DNA from: Thalassobius sp047123305
GTDB taxonomy: Bacteria > Pseudomonadota > Alphaproteobacteria > Rhodobacterales > Rhodobacteraceae
Direction of reading: 5' to 3'
Assembly (NCBI RefSeq): GCF_047123305.1
Contig: NZ_CP138918.1
Coordinates: 3,968,001-4,032,000, forward strand
DNA length: 64,000 bases
This document shows positions 25,633-34,632 of the stretch, piece by piece. The notes under the pieces are model-generated. The model did not search any database, was not told where the DNA came from, and worked only from the letters and a program-made list of their open reading frames with translations. The first letter of the stretch is position 1, and each line of letters starts with the position of its first letter. The position numbers were made by a program, and so were the translations under genes.

Positions 25633-26714
25633 CAGTCTTTCTCCCGTCCGATAACAAACTGGATGATCGAAAACGACCCCATGATGAGGAACAGGAACAC
25701 CGCCATCGCACTCGCGCGCCCCAGCTCACTGTCGCGAAATCCGGTTTGGTAGATGTAGCGAACCAGCACCTGTGTCGTATCGTTGGGACCACCTTGGGTC
25801 ATCAAATGCGGTTGTCCGAACACTTGGAAATGCAGGATAATTTGCAATATCACGACGACCGAAATCGTGCGTGTCAGGTTTGGTAGGGTGATGAACCAGA
25901 ACGCCCGCGCGCCCTTTGCATTGTCCAGGGCCGCGGCCTCGTAAATGTCTTTCGAGATGTCCTGAAGACCCGCAAGAAACAGGATCATCGCAATGCCAAG
26001 AGACCACCAGACTGTCGCGATGACGATGGCTGCCATGGCGAATTGTTGGTCCGTGAGCCAGTTGATCGGCGTGCCACCAAAGGTCTCGGTGATGTTGGCG
26101 ATCAGCCCCTGACGCGGCGAGAAAATGATCTGCCAGATCAGCGTCACGACCGTCACCGACAGGACCTGGCTCAGGAAGAACAAGGTCCGCAGGATGCTCA
26201 TGGCCCGCGTTTCGCGATTGAGCGCCGCCGCCAGCACAAGCGCGGAGATCGTCACGCCCGGTGCAGTAAAGCCGACAAACACCAGCGTATTGCCGACCGT
26301 TGGCCAAAACCGCCGGTCATACCAACGGCCTTCTTCCCCCGGATGAAAACCGGGGAGGAACACCAAGAGCACTGACACGATGCCAAGGGCGATCGCATTG
26401 AAGCGGCTCAAGCGGCTCATCCGGGAGAGGAAGATCGAGAGTGCGACGCCCAAAAGACCAAGCGTCTGCAAAACAGGGGCATTGAAGGCGGACCATGTGA
26501 TGTCCTTGCCCCACATCACCCGTTCGTAGTTACGCATACCGACGAATTCCTTGGCGTCGGGGTTGAACGCAACGGCCAGCAGGTTCCAATCGTGGAGCGA
26601 TATCCAGACGCCGCGAAAGAACGGATAGATCAAGAACAAGGTGTAGGTGATGAGGAATGGCGCAAGCAAAAGCCAAGCGGCTTGCGTCTGCGATAGTTTT
26701 GACCGTGAAGCCAT
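25632..26714 (-). CDS. Sugar ABC transporter permease (MalF/UgpA type)
   Basis: A 360-residue permease, first gene of the sugar operon. It starts at ATG 26714 behind GGAGGAGG, giving MASRSKLSQTQAAWLLLAPF. The N-terminal half is long, with extra membrane segments (RFNAIALGIVSVLLVFLPGF) and an extracytoplasmic loop. The C-terminal half carries the EAA loop (LQDISKDIYEAAALDNAKGA, then FWFITLPNLTRT). Promoter and operator elements sit directly upstream in the 87-bp gap shared with the divergent lacI-type gene. Confidence 0.94.
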   Translation of the reverse strand: MASRSKLSQTQAAWLLLAPFLITYTLFLIYPFFRGVWISLHDWNLLAVAFNPDAKEFVGMRNYERVMWGKDITWSAFNAPVLQTLGLLGVALSIFLSRMSRLSRFNAIALGIVSVLLVFLPGFHPGEEGRWYDRRFWPTVGNTLVFVGFTAPGVTISALVLAAALNRETRAMSILRTLFFLSQVLSVTVVTLIWQIIFSPRQGLIANITETFGGTPINWLTDQQFAMAAIVIATVWWSLGIAMILFLAGLQDISKDIYEAAALDNAKGARAFWFITLPNLTRTISVVVILQIILHFQVFGQPHLMTQGGPNDTTQVLVRYIYQTGFRDSELGRASAMAVFLFLIMGSFSIIQFVIGREKD

Positions 26715-26749
26715 CGACCGCCTCCTCCCAAAGTGCGCTGATTCCTCTT

Positions 26750-26781
26750 GCGCTAATATTATTAGCAATATTTATTAGCGC
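26750..26781. promoter_or_regulatory. LacI-type operator cluster in the divergent sugar promoter
   Basis: GCGCTAATA (26750-26758) and TATTAGCGC (26773-26781) form a perfect 9-bp inverted repeat. Nested inside, GCTAATATTATTAGC (26752-26766) is a perfect 15-bp palindrome, and 26765-26779 holds a weaker second one. The block lies between the first permease and the divergent LacI gene, where an autoregulatory repressor would block both promoters. The A+T-rich core is unlike surrounding DNA. Confidence 0.72.
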
Positions 26782-26801
26782 ATAGCAAGGGATTTGAGAA
26801 T

Positions 26802-27848
26802 TTGACCAGGAAACCCAATGGAAAAAGCGCGTCGCGCGTTACGATGAAAGACGTCGCCCTGCATGCTGGGGTCTCACAATCCACCGTTTCGTTTGTGTTG
26901 AATGGTCTGGAAGATATGCGCATTAGCCGCGAAACCCGCAAACGGGTGAAGGACGCGGTAGACGCATTGGGCTATCGCCCGCGTGGTGCGGGACGCCCAC
27001 CAAAGTCCTCCGGCCTTGGTGTTATCGGCTTGATGCTGGATGAAATCGCTACCAGCCCTTTTGCCGCAATCTCAATTGAAGGCGTGCAGGAAGAAGCCTG
27101 GAAAAACGACATCATTGTCGAAGTCGTCATGACAGGGGGCGATCCGCAATATGAGGCAGAGGTTCTCAAAAAATGGGCGCAGGACGGCGTCGTTGGCGTC
27201 ATTTACGGTTCAATCCTGACCCGCGAAGTCGCGCCGCCAGTCGGTTTGGCACGCCACCGGGCAACATTGCTCAATTGCTATGACGCGGCTGGAAAATACG
27301 CATCTGTCGTTCCAGCCGAACGGCGCGGCGGAGAAGACGCGACAAAAGCACTCCTCGCAGCAGGGCATCGCCGCATCGCATTTATTTCCGGTGAAAGCTG
27401 GATGGAGGCCTCTGACCAACGGATGGAAGGCTACGAACGCGCCCTTCGCGCGGCTTGTATCCCGGTTGACCCGAGCCTCATCGCAGAAGGCAACTTCCTG
27501 CCCAGTGGGGGCCGCGAGGCCACATTGAAACTGATGTCAGGAAAGACCCGTCCCGACGCCATCTTTTGCGCAAACGATCTTATGGCGGTCGGCTGCTACG
27601 AGGCTCTCAAGGAACTTGGCGAGACAGTCGGTGGGACCATCGCGGTTATGGGATATGACGATCAGGAAATCGCGCAACATCTTTCACCCGGTCTCAGCAC
27701 CGTTTTGCTGCCCCATCGTGAAATGGGCCAGTGGAGCGTGAAAGAGCTGCTGAAAACCAATGAAGAGCCCTCAATTGAACGAATGGAGTGTCCGGTGGTC
27801 CCTCGCCAATCGCACATCATCGGCGCGGCTCGAACTGCTACCGACTGA
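26802..27848 (+). CDS. LacI family transcriptional regulator
   Basis: A 348-residue repressor. The N-terminal helix-turn-helix and hinge read TMKDVALHAGVSQSTVSFVL, then RKRVKDAVDALGYRPRGAGR. The periplasmic-binding-protein-like effector domain includes LGVIGLMLDEIATSPFAAIS, HRRIAFISGESWMEASDQRM and DAIFCANDLMAVGCYEALKE. The chosen start is TTG 26802, placing AAGG ten bases upstream; no ATG precedes the HTH in frame. It is divergent from the sugar-transport operon with operator palindromes between, so it most likely represses that operon and itself until the sugar binds. Confidence 0.93.
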   Translation: MTRKPNGKSASRVTMKDVALHAGVSQSTVSFVLNGLEDMRISRETRKRVKDAVDALGYRPRGAGRPPKSSGLGVIGLMLDEIATSPFAAISIEGVQEEAWKNDIIVEVVMTGGDPQYEAEVLKKWAQDGVVGVIYGSILTREVAPPVGLARHRATLLNCYDAAGKYASVVPAERRGGEDATKALLAAGHRRIAFISGESWMEASDQRMEGYERALRAACIPVDPSLIAEGNFLPSGGREATLKLMSGKTRPDAIFCANDLMAVGCYEALKELGETVGGTIAVMGYDDQEIAQHLSPGLSTVLLPHREMGQWSVKELLKTNEEPSIERMECPVVPRQSHIIGAARTATD

Positions 27849-28850
27849 CACCTAAAGTAGCCATTGGCGCAGGCGCAGCGAAAGCCCGTTTTGTCCCGCA
27901 CTGCCGACCTATAACTCGCCAAAATGCTGCACCCGTGCGCCAACGGCAGCTTTAGGAAAATGGCAATGCAGCGTTTTGCCTTCCCGCTAACCACAGTAGT
28001 GGGCCGAAAGGCAAACTTTGCAAAGTCAGCTTCCTGCGCATTCCTGTACTTGGCATCGGACGCAGCGTAAGCTCGCTTTCCGCCCGAAGTGCTCGAACGG
28101 CCTGCCCGATTTGGGTCGAGGCAGTATTGTGGCACCAAGACCATAAACGACCGTACCGGCGCGGCAGCCTATGTAACAGTGAACAAACTTGTGACTGCCT
28201 TCAGCAACGGCCTGGACATCATACGCGAAACATCGAGTGTTTCAGACGTTAGTGGATCGCCCCATTTGGATCTCCAATCTACAACAAAAATTTGATATTC
28301 GCTGACACAAGCACGCTTGCGCCAATTTGCAAATCTGGCGTTCGCACTCGCACCCGAGGCAATTTCACAGATGGGGGCATAGCAAGGGGTACCCGCGTTT
28401 AGATATAAGATATTTCAGTTTTCATTCATATAATTACCAGCCTTTTAAGACTCCGTGTGGGGCACCACTTTCCCAGAATAGTATTTTATATTTAGTGTCT
28501 TGAGGCAATTGAAGCTTCGGGCCCCACCTCTTGGTCCCCCTTCTGTCCACTGCCCCACCTTTTTCGCGTTAGAGCTATTAACTTTGGGATTGACCTGCCC
28601 CAAGCAACGCTTGCTGTCTTGTTTACCAAATGCAACAGGGCTGTTTTGGAAGCGAAGCATATAGTTCCATTGGGCTGAAACATCGCCGAGCTCCACTCTT
28701 GGGTTGGCTCATAGGCTTGTCTTTTTGAAATTCCAAAGCGAATGGACCTATTCTGATATCTGATCCTCCCCCGCCGTAGGGATGTTCCCCTATAGTTGGG
28801 CTACGGGCCGATTGATTTCTGCTGTGCGGCGTGAATCACCGCTGCCAAAA
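27849..28850. other. Gene-free stretch of about 1 kb
   Basis: No convincing gene. The left half shares short words (TGGGCCGAAAGGC, TTTGCAAAGTCA) with the gene-free DNA at 41.9-42.0 kb. The right half, 28440-28770, has a minus-strand frame of about 83 codons with no recognisable family. This is decayed DNA leading into an IS5 relic. Confidence 0.4.
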
Positions 28851-29630
28851 ATGGTGAATTTGTCTGACCTTTTCTGGCTGAGCGACGAGTACATGGTCCC
28901 TCTGAGACCTATCTACCCTGAGTCCCACGGGAAGCCTCATGTTGACGAACGCCGGGTCTTGAATGGGATAACCTTCATCAATCGCAACGGATTACGATAG
29001 ATCGATGCGCTTCCAGAATAGCGCCCGCACAAGCCACTCTACAATCTCTGGAAACGGTGGAGCGATAAGGGTAGTTTCCCCACGACGCTGGTTGCGTTTG
29101 ACAGCTGATCAAGGTGAGGAGAAGAGGCTCATGATCAACGCAACAAAGCTCGTCCCACAGCGTCCAGTTTTGCAATGAAAGGCGGGACCTGGCCGTCTGA
29201 TCGGCCGAACCAAGGGCCGCGTTAACACATGGCTGCAAACCATCCACGACAGGCAAGCGCGCTCCTTGAACCTCTTTGTAACTTCCGGAGAGGTCAGCCA
29301 TTACATCGGTGCACGAGCTCTCGTGGGCAGCATGTCAAAAGTAGATAGGCTGCTCGGGGAACGCTGCAATGATGCCGACCGGCTCCGAGTTGCGGTGAAA
29401 GACAGATGGGTACGAGCCTGCATCCCAGTCCGAAAGCAACGGAAGAACACATTCCGATGCGACAAGCGACGTTACCAACGACCCAACCGGATCAAGACTA
29501 TGTCCGGACGTTCGAAAGACTGAAGGCGCTTGGTGAACCGCAATTACAGGTGCCTGAAAATCCTCCTGTCAGCTATCGCGTTAGCAGCCATCGTCATTTA
29601 CTGGCTATGTGTCCTGAGCCTAATCATGGT
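28851..29630 (+). pseudogene. Decayed IS5-family transposase
   Basis: Across three frames the plus strand still reads as a complete IS5-type transposase: MVNLSDLFWLSDEYMVPLRP, SHGKPHVDERRVLNGITFIN, PHKPLYNLWKRWSDKGSF, then after frame changes GRVNTWLQTIHDRQARSLNL, LGERCNDADRLRVAVKDRWV, CDKRRYQRPNRIKTMSGRSK and finally RRLVNRNYRCLKILLSAIA. In-frame stops replace Trp (after NRNGLR and after GRSKD) and others fall in the middle, and at least one frameshift occurs near 29215. The DDE catalytic residues are scattered over broken frames. It is an old, inactive insertion. Confidence 0.85.
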
Positions 29631-29640
29631 GCAGGAGTTT

Positions 29641-30013
29641 TTGATAATCATTCGAACAGAATTGTCTGAAACAGTCGGTTTGATAGCGCATCCTTAGGGC
29701 GGCTGTTGCAGATCTATCTTCAAGGCCAGGACAAAACGGGCACGAACTTTCCGGTTTGTGACTGCTCAGCCGATCACCCGGTGTAAACAGAGAAAGAGTT
29801 CGACAAGCTGAATTGGCCAGCCTTTCTTCGCTCAATCCCGCCTGCCGGCTTTGCCGCCTTTCTAATTGGGTGGAACGTTTTGGAGATCTTGGCCCAGAAG
29901 TTTTGGCACAGTGTTGAAAACGTAAAGGCCATTGGTCGCAACCTCTGCTTTTCCATCGTTTTCCCGACTTGCCACTTTCAATTGGAACACCGGCCCACGC
30001 CTGGCCCACTGCC
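29641..30013. other. Gene-free stretch after the IS5 relic
   Basis: About 370 bp with no supportable gene. A 129-codon minus-strand frame (29620-30009) is open, but its product is arginine/serine-rich, resembles no family and overlaps the transposase relic. Confidence 0.4.
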
Positions 30014-30658
30014 CTAGTCTGGCAGAGCGTCCCAACTGGGGTAGTCGTAGATGAGTAGCAACAGTTTACGGCACAGTTGATAAAGCCGGTCGCGATTTGG
30101 CGAATGTTCCATGGCGGACAGCGAATACAGGCACCGCAAGGTGACCTCGTTTTGCAGGAACATCAGCTCCAGCTCCAATTCCGCGGGCGGCGGCGCGCCG
30201 AAACGGCGCTGCAACCCCTGCACCCGGCTCATCACTTCGCGCAGGTGTTGCTGTTCCAGTGCCACCAAGTCCTCTGTGGTGCTCATGGCCAGACGCAGTT
30301 TCCAGTTCTGAATCGAGTTTAGCTTGGGCTCGGTCAACGCCGCGAGGAAAGCATCAACACAGTCTTCTTTGCTGTGCTGCGCGGTTAACCCTGCCTGCAC
30401 CTGATCCAGAACCTCCAATGTGTCCTCCAGCCAACAGCGAAACAGCTCGTAAAAGATCGACTGTTTATTGGGGAAGAATTGATACAGGGACCCGACGCTG
30501 ATCCCTGCCCGCTCAGCGATTGAAATTGTGGTCACCTTATCGGCCGGGCCTTCGGATAACAGATCGCGGGTCACTGTCAGAATGGTCTCAACCTTTTGCC
30601 GCGAGCGTTCTTGCTGCGCTTCTTTACGGCGGGAGAGAGGCGCCTTTGCTTTGGACAT
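30014..30658 (-). CDS. TetR family transcriptional regulator
   Basis: A 214-residue TetR regulator. The HTH is SRQKVETILTVTRDLLSEGP followed by VTTISIAERAGISVGSLYQF and FPNKQSIFYELFRCWLEDTL, very typical of the family. The helical ligand domain carries no motif that reveals the inducer. It is the last gene of the minus-strand siderophore-uptake block, 103 bp after the siderophore-interacting protein and separated from it by a strong hairpin. It may therefore have its own promoter. A role in controlling the uptake genes is inferred from position only. Confidence 0.9.
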   Translation of the reverse strand: MSKAKAPLSRRKEAQQERSRQKVETILTVTRDLLSEGPADKVTTISIAERAGISVGSLYQFFPNKQSIFYELFRCWLEDTLEVLDQVQAGLTAQHSKEDCVDAFLAALTEPKLNSIQNWKLRLAMSTTEDLVALEQQHLREVMSRVQGLQRRFGAPPPAELELELMFLQNEVTLRCLYSLSAMEHSPNRDRLYQLCRKLLLLIYDYPSWDALPD

Positions 30659-30707
30659 ATCGCTGGCTTTTTCTTGCTAACGGGAAACGGGTTTCACGTC
30701 GTGTTAT

Positions 30708-30744
30708 GGCTGCGGGCCGGCCATATGGTCAACGGCCCGCAGCC
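30708..30744 (-). terminator. Strong hairpin between siderophore-interacting protein and TetR genes
   Basis: GGCTGCGGGCC and GGCCCGCAGCC form a perfect 11-bp G+C stem around a 15-base loop, 18 bases after the reductase stop. Read on the minus strand, no T-tract follows; on the plus strand TTATTT follows. It could end or attenuate the uptake operon transcript. Confidence 0.55.
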
Positions 30745-30761
30745 TTATTTCTCAGGGACGT

Positions 30762-31799
30762 TTAGTGCGGGCGTGTCCAATAGGTTGCGGCATAGACATC
30801 GTCCTTGGCCCAGCCTTCTGACTTGATGTGATTGCGCATCTCGGCCACCTCTGCAGCCTCGGCCGCGAACCAGAGGAAACCCGCGGGCTGGTCGCGATGG
30901 AGTGCCGCCGCGGCGGCGGCGAAGGCACCGGGTTCCGGTGCGGTCATCCACCTGAGCTGCACCCCGGCGCGTTCTGGGAACGGATAGTCCTGGGCACCGG
31001 AGCGGTTGGACAACAGCACATTGGCTTTGGCGCCTTCCGGCAGGCTCTCGACAATCCGCGCCAGCGCCGGATAGGCGGTTTCATCGCCGCAAAGCGTGAC
31101 CTCTGCACGGTCCAGAACGCCGGTACCGCCGGGCCCGATCAACGCCAGATCCGCGCCTTCTGAGACCTGTTTGACCCGTTCGGTCATACGGCCACCGTCG
31201 TGACGGTACACATCCACCACCATGATCCCTGTCGCAGGATCCAGCTGGCGGGCGGTGTAAACCGGCCGGTGCAGCGTCTTTTCCCCCTGTGGCCAGGCCA
31301 CGGAACCGTTCGCCTTCAGGCTGGGCCATTCCGGCCTTTCGTTGCCTTGTTCAGGCAGCACAAACCGGAAATGAATCGCTGCATCTGTGAAGGTGTCATA
31401 CTTTTCCAGCTGGAGGTGCAACCGGTAGAAATCCGCCGCCAGAGGCTCTTTGCCCAGCACTTTGGCAAACTGAAAGTTCGGCGGCAGCGCCCCCGCCACA
31501 GGCGTGTCCGACCAACGGATTCCATTGGTCGCATCGGGCAGGAAATGGGTCAGATGTTCCAGCAGGGCGTCGCGCAGGACAAAGAGGTTGTCATTGGTCT
31601 GCGCGCGCACATGCAAACGCACGCCAGTGCTCTGCGCCGTGATACCAAACGCACCGAAAGGAGAGCCGACCATCAGATGATCCGCCTCCTGTGTCAGCAC
31701 CGGCAGGCCATGCTCATTGGCTTCATGCAGCAACAGCTGACGCATCGCCGGGAAGGCCAGCCCTGCAATGTCCGAATGCACCTGAACGGGATGGGTCAT
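30762..31799 (-). CDS. Siderophore-interacting protein (ferric-siderophore reductase)
   Basis: A 345-residue cytoplasmic reductase. The first ~95 residues resemble a DUF2218 domain (NEHGLPVLTQEADHLMVGSP). Then come a FAD-binding ferredoxin-reductase-type domain (HFRFVLPEQGNERPEWPSL, RPVYTARQLDPATGIMVVDV) and the C-terminal SIP NAD(P)H domain (VTLCGDETAYPALARIVESL, FLWFAAEAAEVAEMRNHIKS). Such enzymes reduce Fe(III)-siderophore to release Fe(II). It follows the ATPase gene by 27 bp, so the imported complex is reduced by the product of the same operon. Confidence 0.92.
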   Translation of the reverse strand: MTHPVQVHSDIAGLAFPAMRQLLLHEANEHGLPVLTQEADHLMVGSPFGAFGITAQSTGVRLHVRAQTNDNLFVLRDALLEHLTHFLPDATNGIRWSDTPVAGALPPNFQFAKVLGKEPLAADFYRLHLQLEKYDTFTDAAIHFRFVLPEQGNERPEWPSLKANGSVAWPQGEKTLHRPVYTARQLDPATGIMVVDVYRHDGGRMTERVKQVSEGADLALIGPGGTGVLDRAEVTLCGDETAYPALARIVESLPEGAKANVLLSNRSGAQDYPFPERAGVQLRWMTAPEPGAFAAAAAALHRDQPAGFLWFAAEAAEVAEMRNHIKSEGWAKDDVYAATYWTRPH

Positions 31800-31826
31800 G
31801 AAAGCTCCTAAGATCTTCTCTTATCG

Positions 31827-32600
31827 TTATTTCAGAATGATATGCGGATGACCATGATGCGGATCGGCAATCACCGAACAGCCCAGGCCATAAATGGCTT
31901 CTATGTTGGCCTCGTTCACCACCTCGGACGGGGGCCCCTGACAGACAAGACCGCGGTCTTTGATCGCAATGATCTGATCACAGAAACGCGCCGCCAGATT
32001 GATGTCATGCAACACCATGGCCACGGTCAGCCCTTTGGCAGCCTGCAGGTCGCGCACCAGCTGCATGATTTCCAGCTGATGCGGCATGTCGAGGCAGGTG
32101 GTCGGCTCATCCAGCAACAGAATGGACGTGTCCTGTGCCAGCACCATGGCAATCCAGGCCCGTTGTAACTGGCCGCCAGAAAGGTCTTCCAAATAGGCGT
32201 TAGACCGGTGGGCCAACCCGACGTGATCCAATGCATCACGCACCAGCGCCTGATCCTTGGGGGTAAACTGTTGAAGCGGCGACTGGTGTGGGGTGCGGCC
32301 GCGCAGTACAAGGTCCACTACTTTCATGCCGGTCGGCGCAATGGTGGATTGCGGCAGGAAAGCCAGTTGGCGGGCCACGTCACGGGTTTTCTGCTTCTGG
32401 ATGGGCGCCCCATCCAAGAGAACCTGCCCGCCATTCGGCGCTTGCAGCCGTGCCAGACAGCGCAGCAATGAGGATTTCCCGCAGGCGTTGGGACCAACGA
32501 TGGCGGTGATCTGCCCAGCCGGGAGAGCAAAGGACACGTCCTCAAGAACCGGTGTGGCGCCGTAGCGCAGGGACAGGGTTTCAACAACGAGTGGAGCCAT
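31827..32600 (-). CDS. Ferric-siderophore ABC transporter ATP-binding protein
   Basis: A 257-residue FepC/FhuC-type ATPase. Walker A is VGPNACGKSS, the signature LSGGQLQRAWIAMVLAQ, Walker B ILLLDEPTTCLD, and the switch His lies in AMVLHDINLAARF. An unusual feature is the C-terminal histidine cluster ADPHHGHPHIIL. The open frame continues far upstream in the permease region, but ATG 32600, two bases after the permease stop, gives the normal start MAPLVVETLSLRYG. It powers the FecCD-type permease pair encoded just upstream. Confidence 0.94.
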   Translation of the reverse strand: MAPLVVETLSLRYGATPVLEDVSFALPAGQITAIVGPNACGKSSLLRCLARLQAPNGGQVLLDGAPIQKQKTRDVARQLAFLPQSTIAPTGMKVVDLVLRGRTPHQSPLQQFTPKDQALVRDALDHVGLAHRSNAYLEDLSGGQLQRAWIAMVLAQDTSILLLDEPTTCLDMPHQLEIMQLVRDLQAAKGLTVAMVLHDINLAARFCDQIIAIKDRGLVCQGPPSEVVNEANIEAIYGLGCSVIADPHHGHPHIILK

Positions 32601-32602
32601 GA

Positions 32603-33628
32603 TCAACGCTGCTTTCTTGCTTGGAGAATGAGAACCCAGATCAGCACTGGCGCACCAATCAGAGCGGTAAAGACACCGGCCGGCAGGCTCAGACCGCCAG
32701 GCAGGGACTGGCTGACAAGATCTGCCAGCAAGGTGATAAGAATGCCAACCAAACCCGCTGTCAGCAGCGTTGGGCGTGGGGCCCGATTGAGCCCGTGGGC
32801 GATCGGCCCTGCCACAAAGGCGACAAAGGGCAGCGGTCCAGCCGCTGCAACGGCCACTGCCACCAACGCCACCGCAAGCGCGAGGCTGACCAGGCGGCTG
32901 CGGTTCAATGCAATGCCCAGGCCCCGCGCCACCTCTTCGGGCAAGGCCGCGCGGGACAGGCCAAATTGATGCCAAAGGGTTAGAGGAAGCAAAACCACGA
33001 GCCCGCCCCAGATAATCGCCACCTCCTCGAAGCTGCGATTGTGTAGAGACCCCACCAGCCATTTCATCAGCGTCGCAGCCGAGGTGGTATCAAGACGCGT
33101 CATCATCAGATCACTGGCCACCCCAAGGGTCAGGGTGACGCCGATGCCAATCAACACCACCTGCCCCGGTGCAATGCCACGGCGCCAGGCCAGCGCCACC
33201 ACAGCAGCCGCGGCCAATGCCCCGCCGAGCAATGCGCCGGTCAGGATCATGCCTGTCCCGCCAAGAAAGGCGACGGCAAAAATGGCCCCTGTTCCAGCCC
33301 CCGCAGTGAACCCGATGATGTCCGGTGAGGCCAGTGGATTGCGCAGCAGCGTCTGCACAATTTCGCCCGCCAGACCAAAGGCCAGCCCGACACCAATTGC
33401 AGTCAGCACACGTGACAGACGATACTCCACCACAATCATCTGGGTCACCGGATCTGTCTGCCCCTGTAGAGCGGCCAACACCTGCGAGGCACTCACCGGA
33501 TAACTACCAGAAAACAGTGCTTTCACAGCCAGCAGCAGCACCAGTGCAAGCAACGCTACATTGACCACCAGAACCCGACGTGGCAGCCGGAAAGACAAAA
33601 CAGGCAGTTGCAGGATCAAGGCATTCAT
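32603..33628 (-). CDS. Iron-siderophore ABC transporter permease (FecCD family, FepG-like)
   Basis: A 341-residue, about ten-helix permease of the BtuC/FecCD family. Typical segments are LSRVLTAIGVGLAFGLAGEI, QTLLRNPLASPDIIGFTAGA (the RNPLASPDIIG motif) and FVAFVAGPIAHGLNRAPRPT, with a C-terminal GLSLPAGVFTALIGAPVLIW. It overlaps the preceding permease by ATGA. The two permeases form the heterodimeric channel for a ferric siderophore. Confidence 0.94.
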   Translation of the reverse strand: MNALILQLPVLSFRLPRRVLVVNVALLALVLLLAVKALFSGSYPVSASQVLAALQGQTDPVTQMIVVEYRLSRVLTAIGVGLAFGLAGEIVQTLLRNPLASPDIIGFTAGAGTGAIFAVAFLGGTGMILTGALLGGALAAAAVVALAWRRGIAPGQVVLIGIGVTLTLGVASDLMMTRLDTTSAATLMKWLVGSLHNRSFEEVAIIWGGLVVLLPLTLWHQFGLSRAALPEEVARGLGIALNRSRLVSLALAVALVAVAVAAAGPLPFVAFVAGPIAHGLNRAPRPTLLTAGLVGILITLLADLVSQSLPGGLSLPAGVFTALIGAPVLIWVLILQARKQR

Positions 33629-34632
33629 AGCACCACCTCCCTGCGCATGCGCACCAGCATTATGAGGGTTGGACCGCCGATCAGCGCCATCATGGCCCCG
33701 GCTTCAATCTCTTGTCCCGGCAGGATCACCCGCCCCAAAGTGTCGGCCAGAAGCGCCAGAACCGCGCCGGTGATGAAGCACCCCAAGGCCTGCAACCGCA
33801 GGTCCGCGCCCAGTACAGGACGCACCAGATGGGGCACCAGCAACCCGATAAAGGCAATCGGACCGGCCATCGACACTGTGGTCCCGCAGAGCAAGACAAT
33901 TGCGAAAAAGGCCACACAACGGGCCAGACCGACGCGCACCCCAAGGGCGCGTGCGGCGTCATCGCCCAGCACCAGAGGCGCCAGCAGCACCGCCGCCAGA
34001 GCGGCCACAGGCAAGGCAACCGCATAAAGCGGCAGAAGGGCCTTCAGATCCGTCAGGGTGATGCCGGTGAAGCTGCCGAGTACCCAAAATCGGAAGATGT
34101 CCAGGCTTTCACGGCTGAGAATGAGGATTGCCCAGGTCAGCGCCAGAAACAGCGCCCCCACCGCAGCCCCGGCAAGCACCAGCCGTGTCGGATCCGGACC
34201 ATTTCGTCCGGCCCCGCCCAACAGCAGCACCAGTGCCGAAGCCAGCGCGGCACCGATCAAGGCGGGGACCACCAACATCGCTTGCGCCGCCAGCCCCAAC
34301 CCCCAGATTGCAATCACAACGCCCAGCGCCGCACCGCCGTTCACCCCCAAAAGGCCGGGATCGGCCAAGGGATTGCGGCTAAGCGCTTGCATCAAGGCCC
34401 CCGCAATCCCCAAGGCGCCGCCGCCCAGGATGGCGGCAAACGCCCGCGGCAGCCGCAGCTCCCAGATGGTGATATGATCAGGGTTCTGTGCTTCATAGGC
34501 CAAAAGCGCCGCCTGCACGTCAGACCAGCCGAGGCTGCGTTGCCCAAAGCCCAATGACAGCGCCGCCATTGCCGCCCCGATGCTCAGCACAAAAGCGGTT
34601 GCCCACAACGGATTGTTTTTCAACAGTATCAT
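33625..34632 (-). CDS. Iron-siderophore ABC transporter permease (FecCD family, FepD-like)
   Basis: A 335-residue FecCD permease. It carries LRLPRAFAAILGGGALGIAG, QALSRNPLADPGLLGVNGGA (the RNPLADPGLLG motif that marks the first permease of FepD/FhuB type), FIGLLVPHLVRPVLGADLRL and GRVILPGQEIEAGAMMALIG. It overlaps both the binding-protein gene and the next permease by ATGA, so the three are translationally coupled. Confidence 0.94.
   Translation of the reverse strand: MILLKNNPLWATAFVLSIGAAMAALSLGFGQRSLGWSDVQAALLAYEAQNPDHITIWELRLPRAFAAILGGGALGIAGALMQALSRNPLADPGLLGVNGGAALGVVIAIWGLGLAAQAMLVVPALIGAALASALVLLLGGAGRNGPDPTRLVLAGAAVGALFLALTWAILILSRESLDIFRFWVLGSFTGITLTDLKALLPLYAVALPVAALAAVLLAPLVLGDDAARALGVRVGLARCVAFFAIVLLCGTTVSMAGPIAFIGLLVPHLVRPVLGADLRLQALGCFITGAVLALLADTLGRVILPGQEIEAGAMMALIGGPTLIMLVRMRREVVL

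Noticed and set aside
24773..25792. 339-codon minus-strand open frame
   Set aside because: Same strand but different phase from two permease genes with clear EAA loops; its product matches no family.
33712..34557. 281-codon plus-strand open frame
   Set aside because: Antisense to a FecCD permease; Gln/Arg/Pro-rich low-complexity product.
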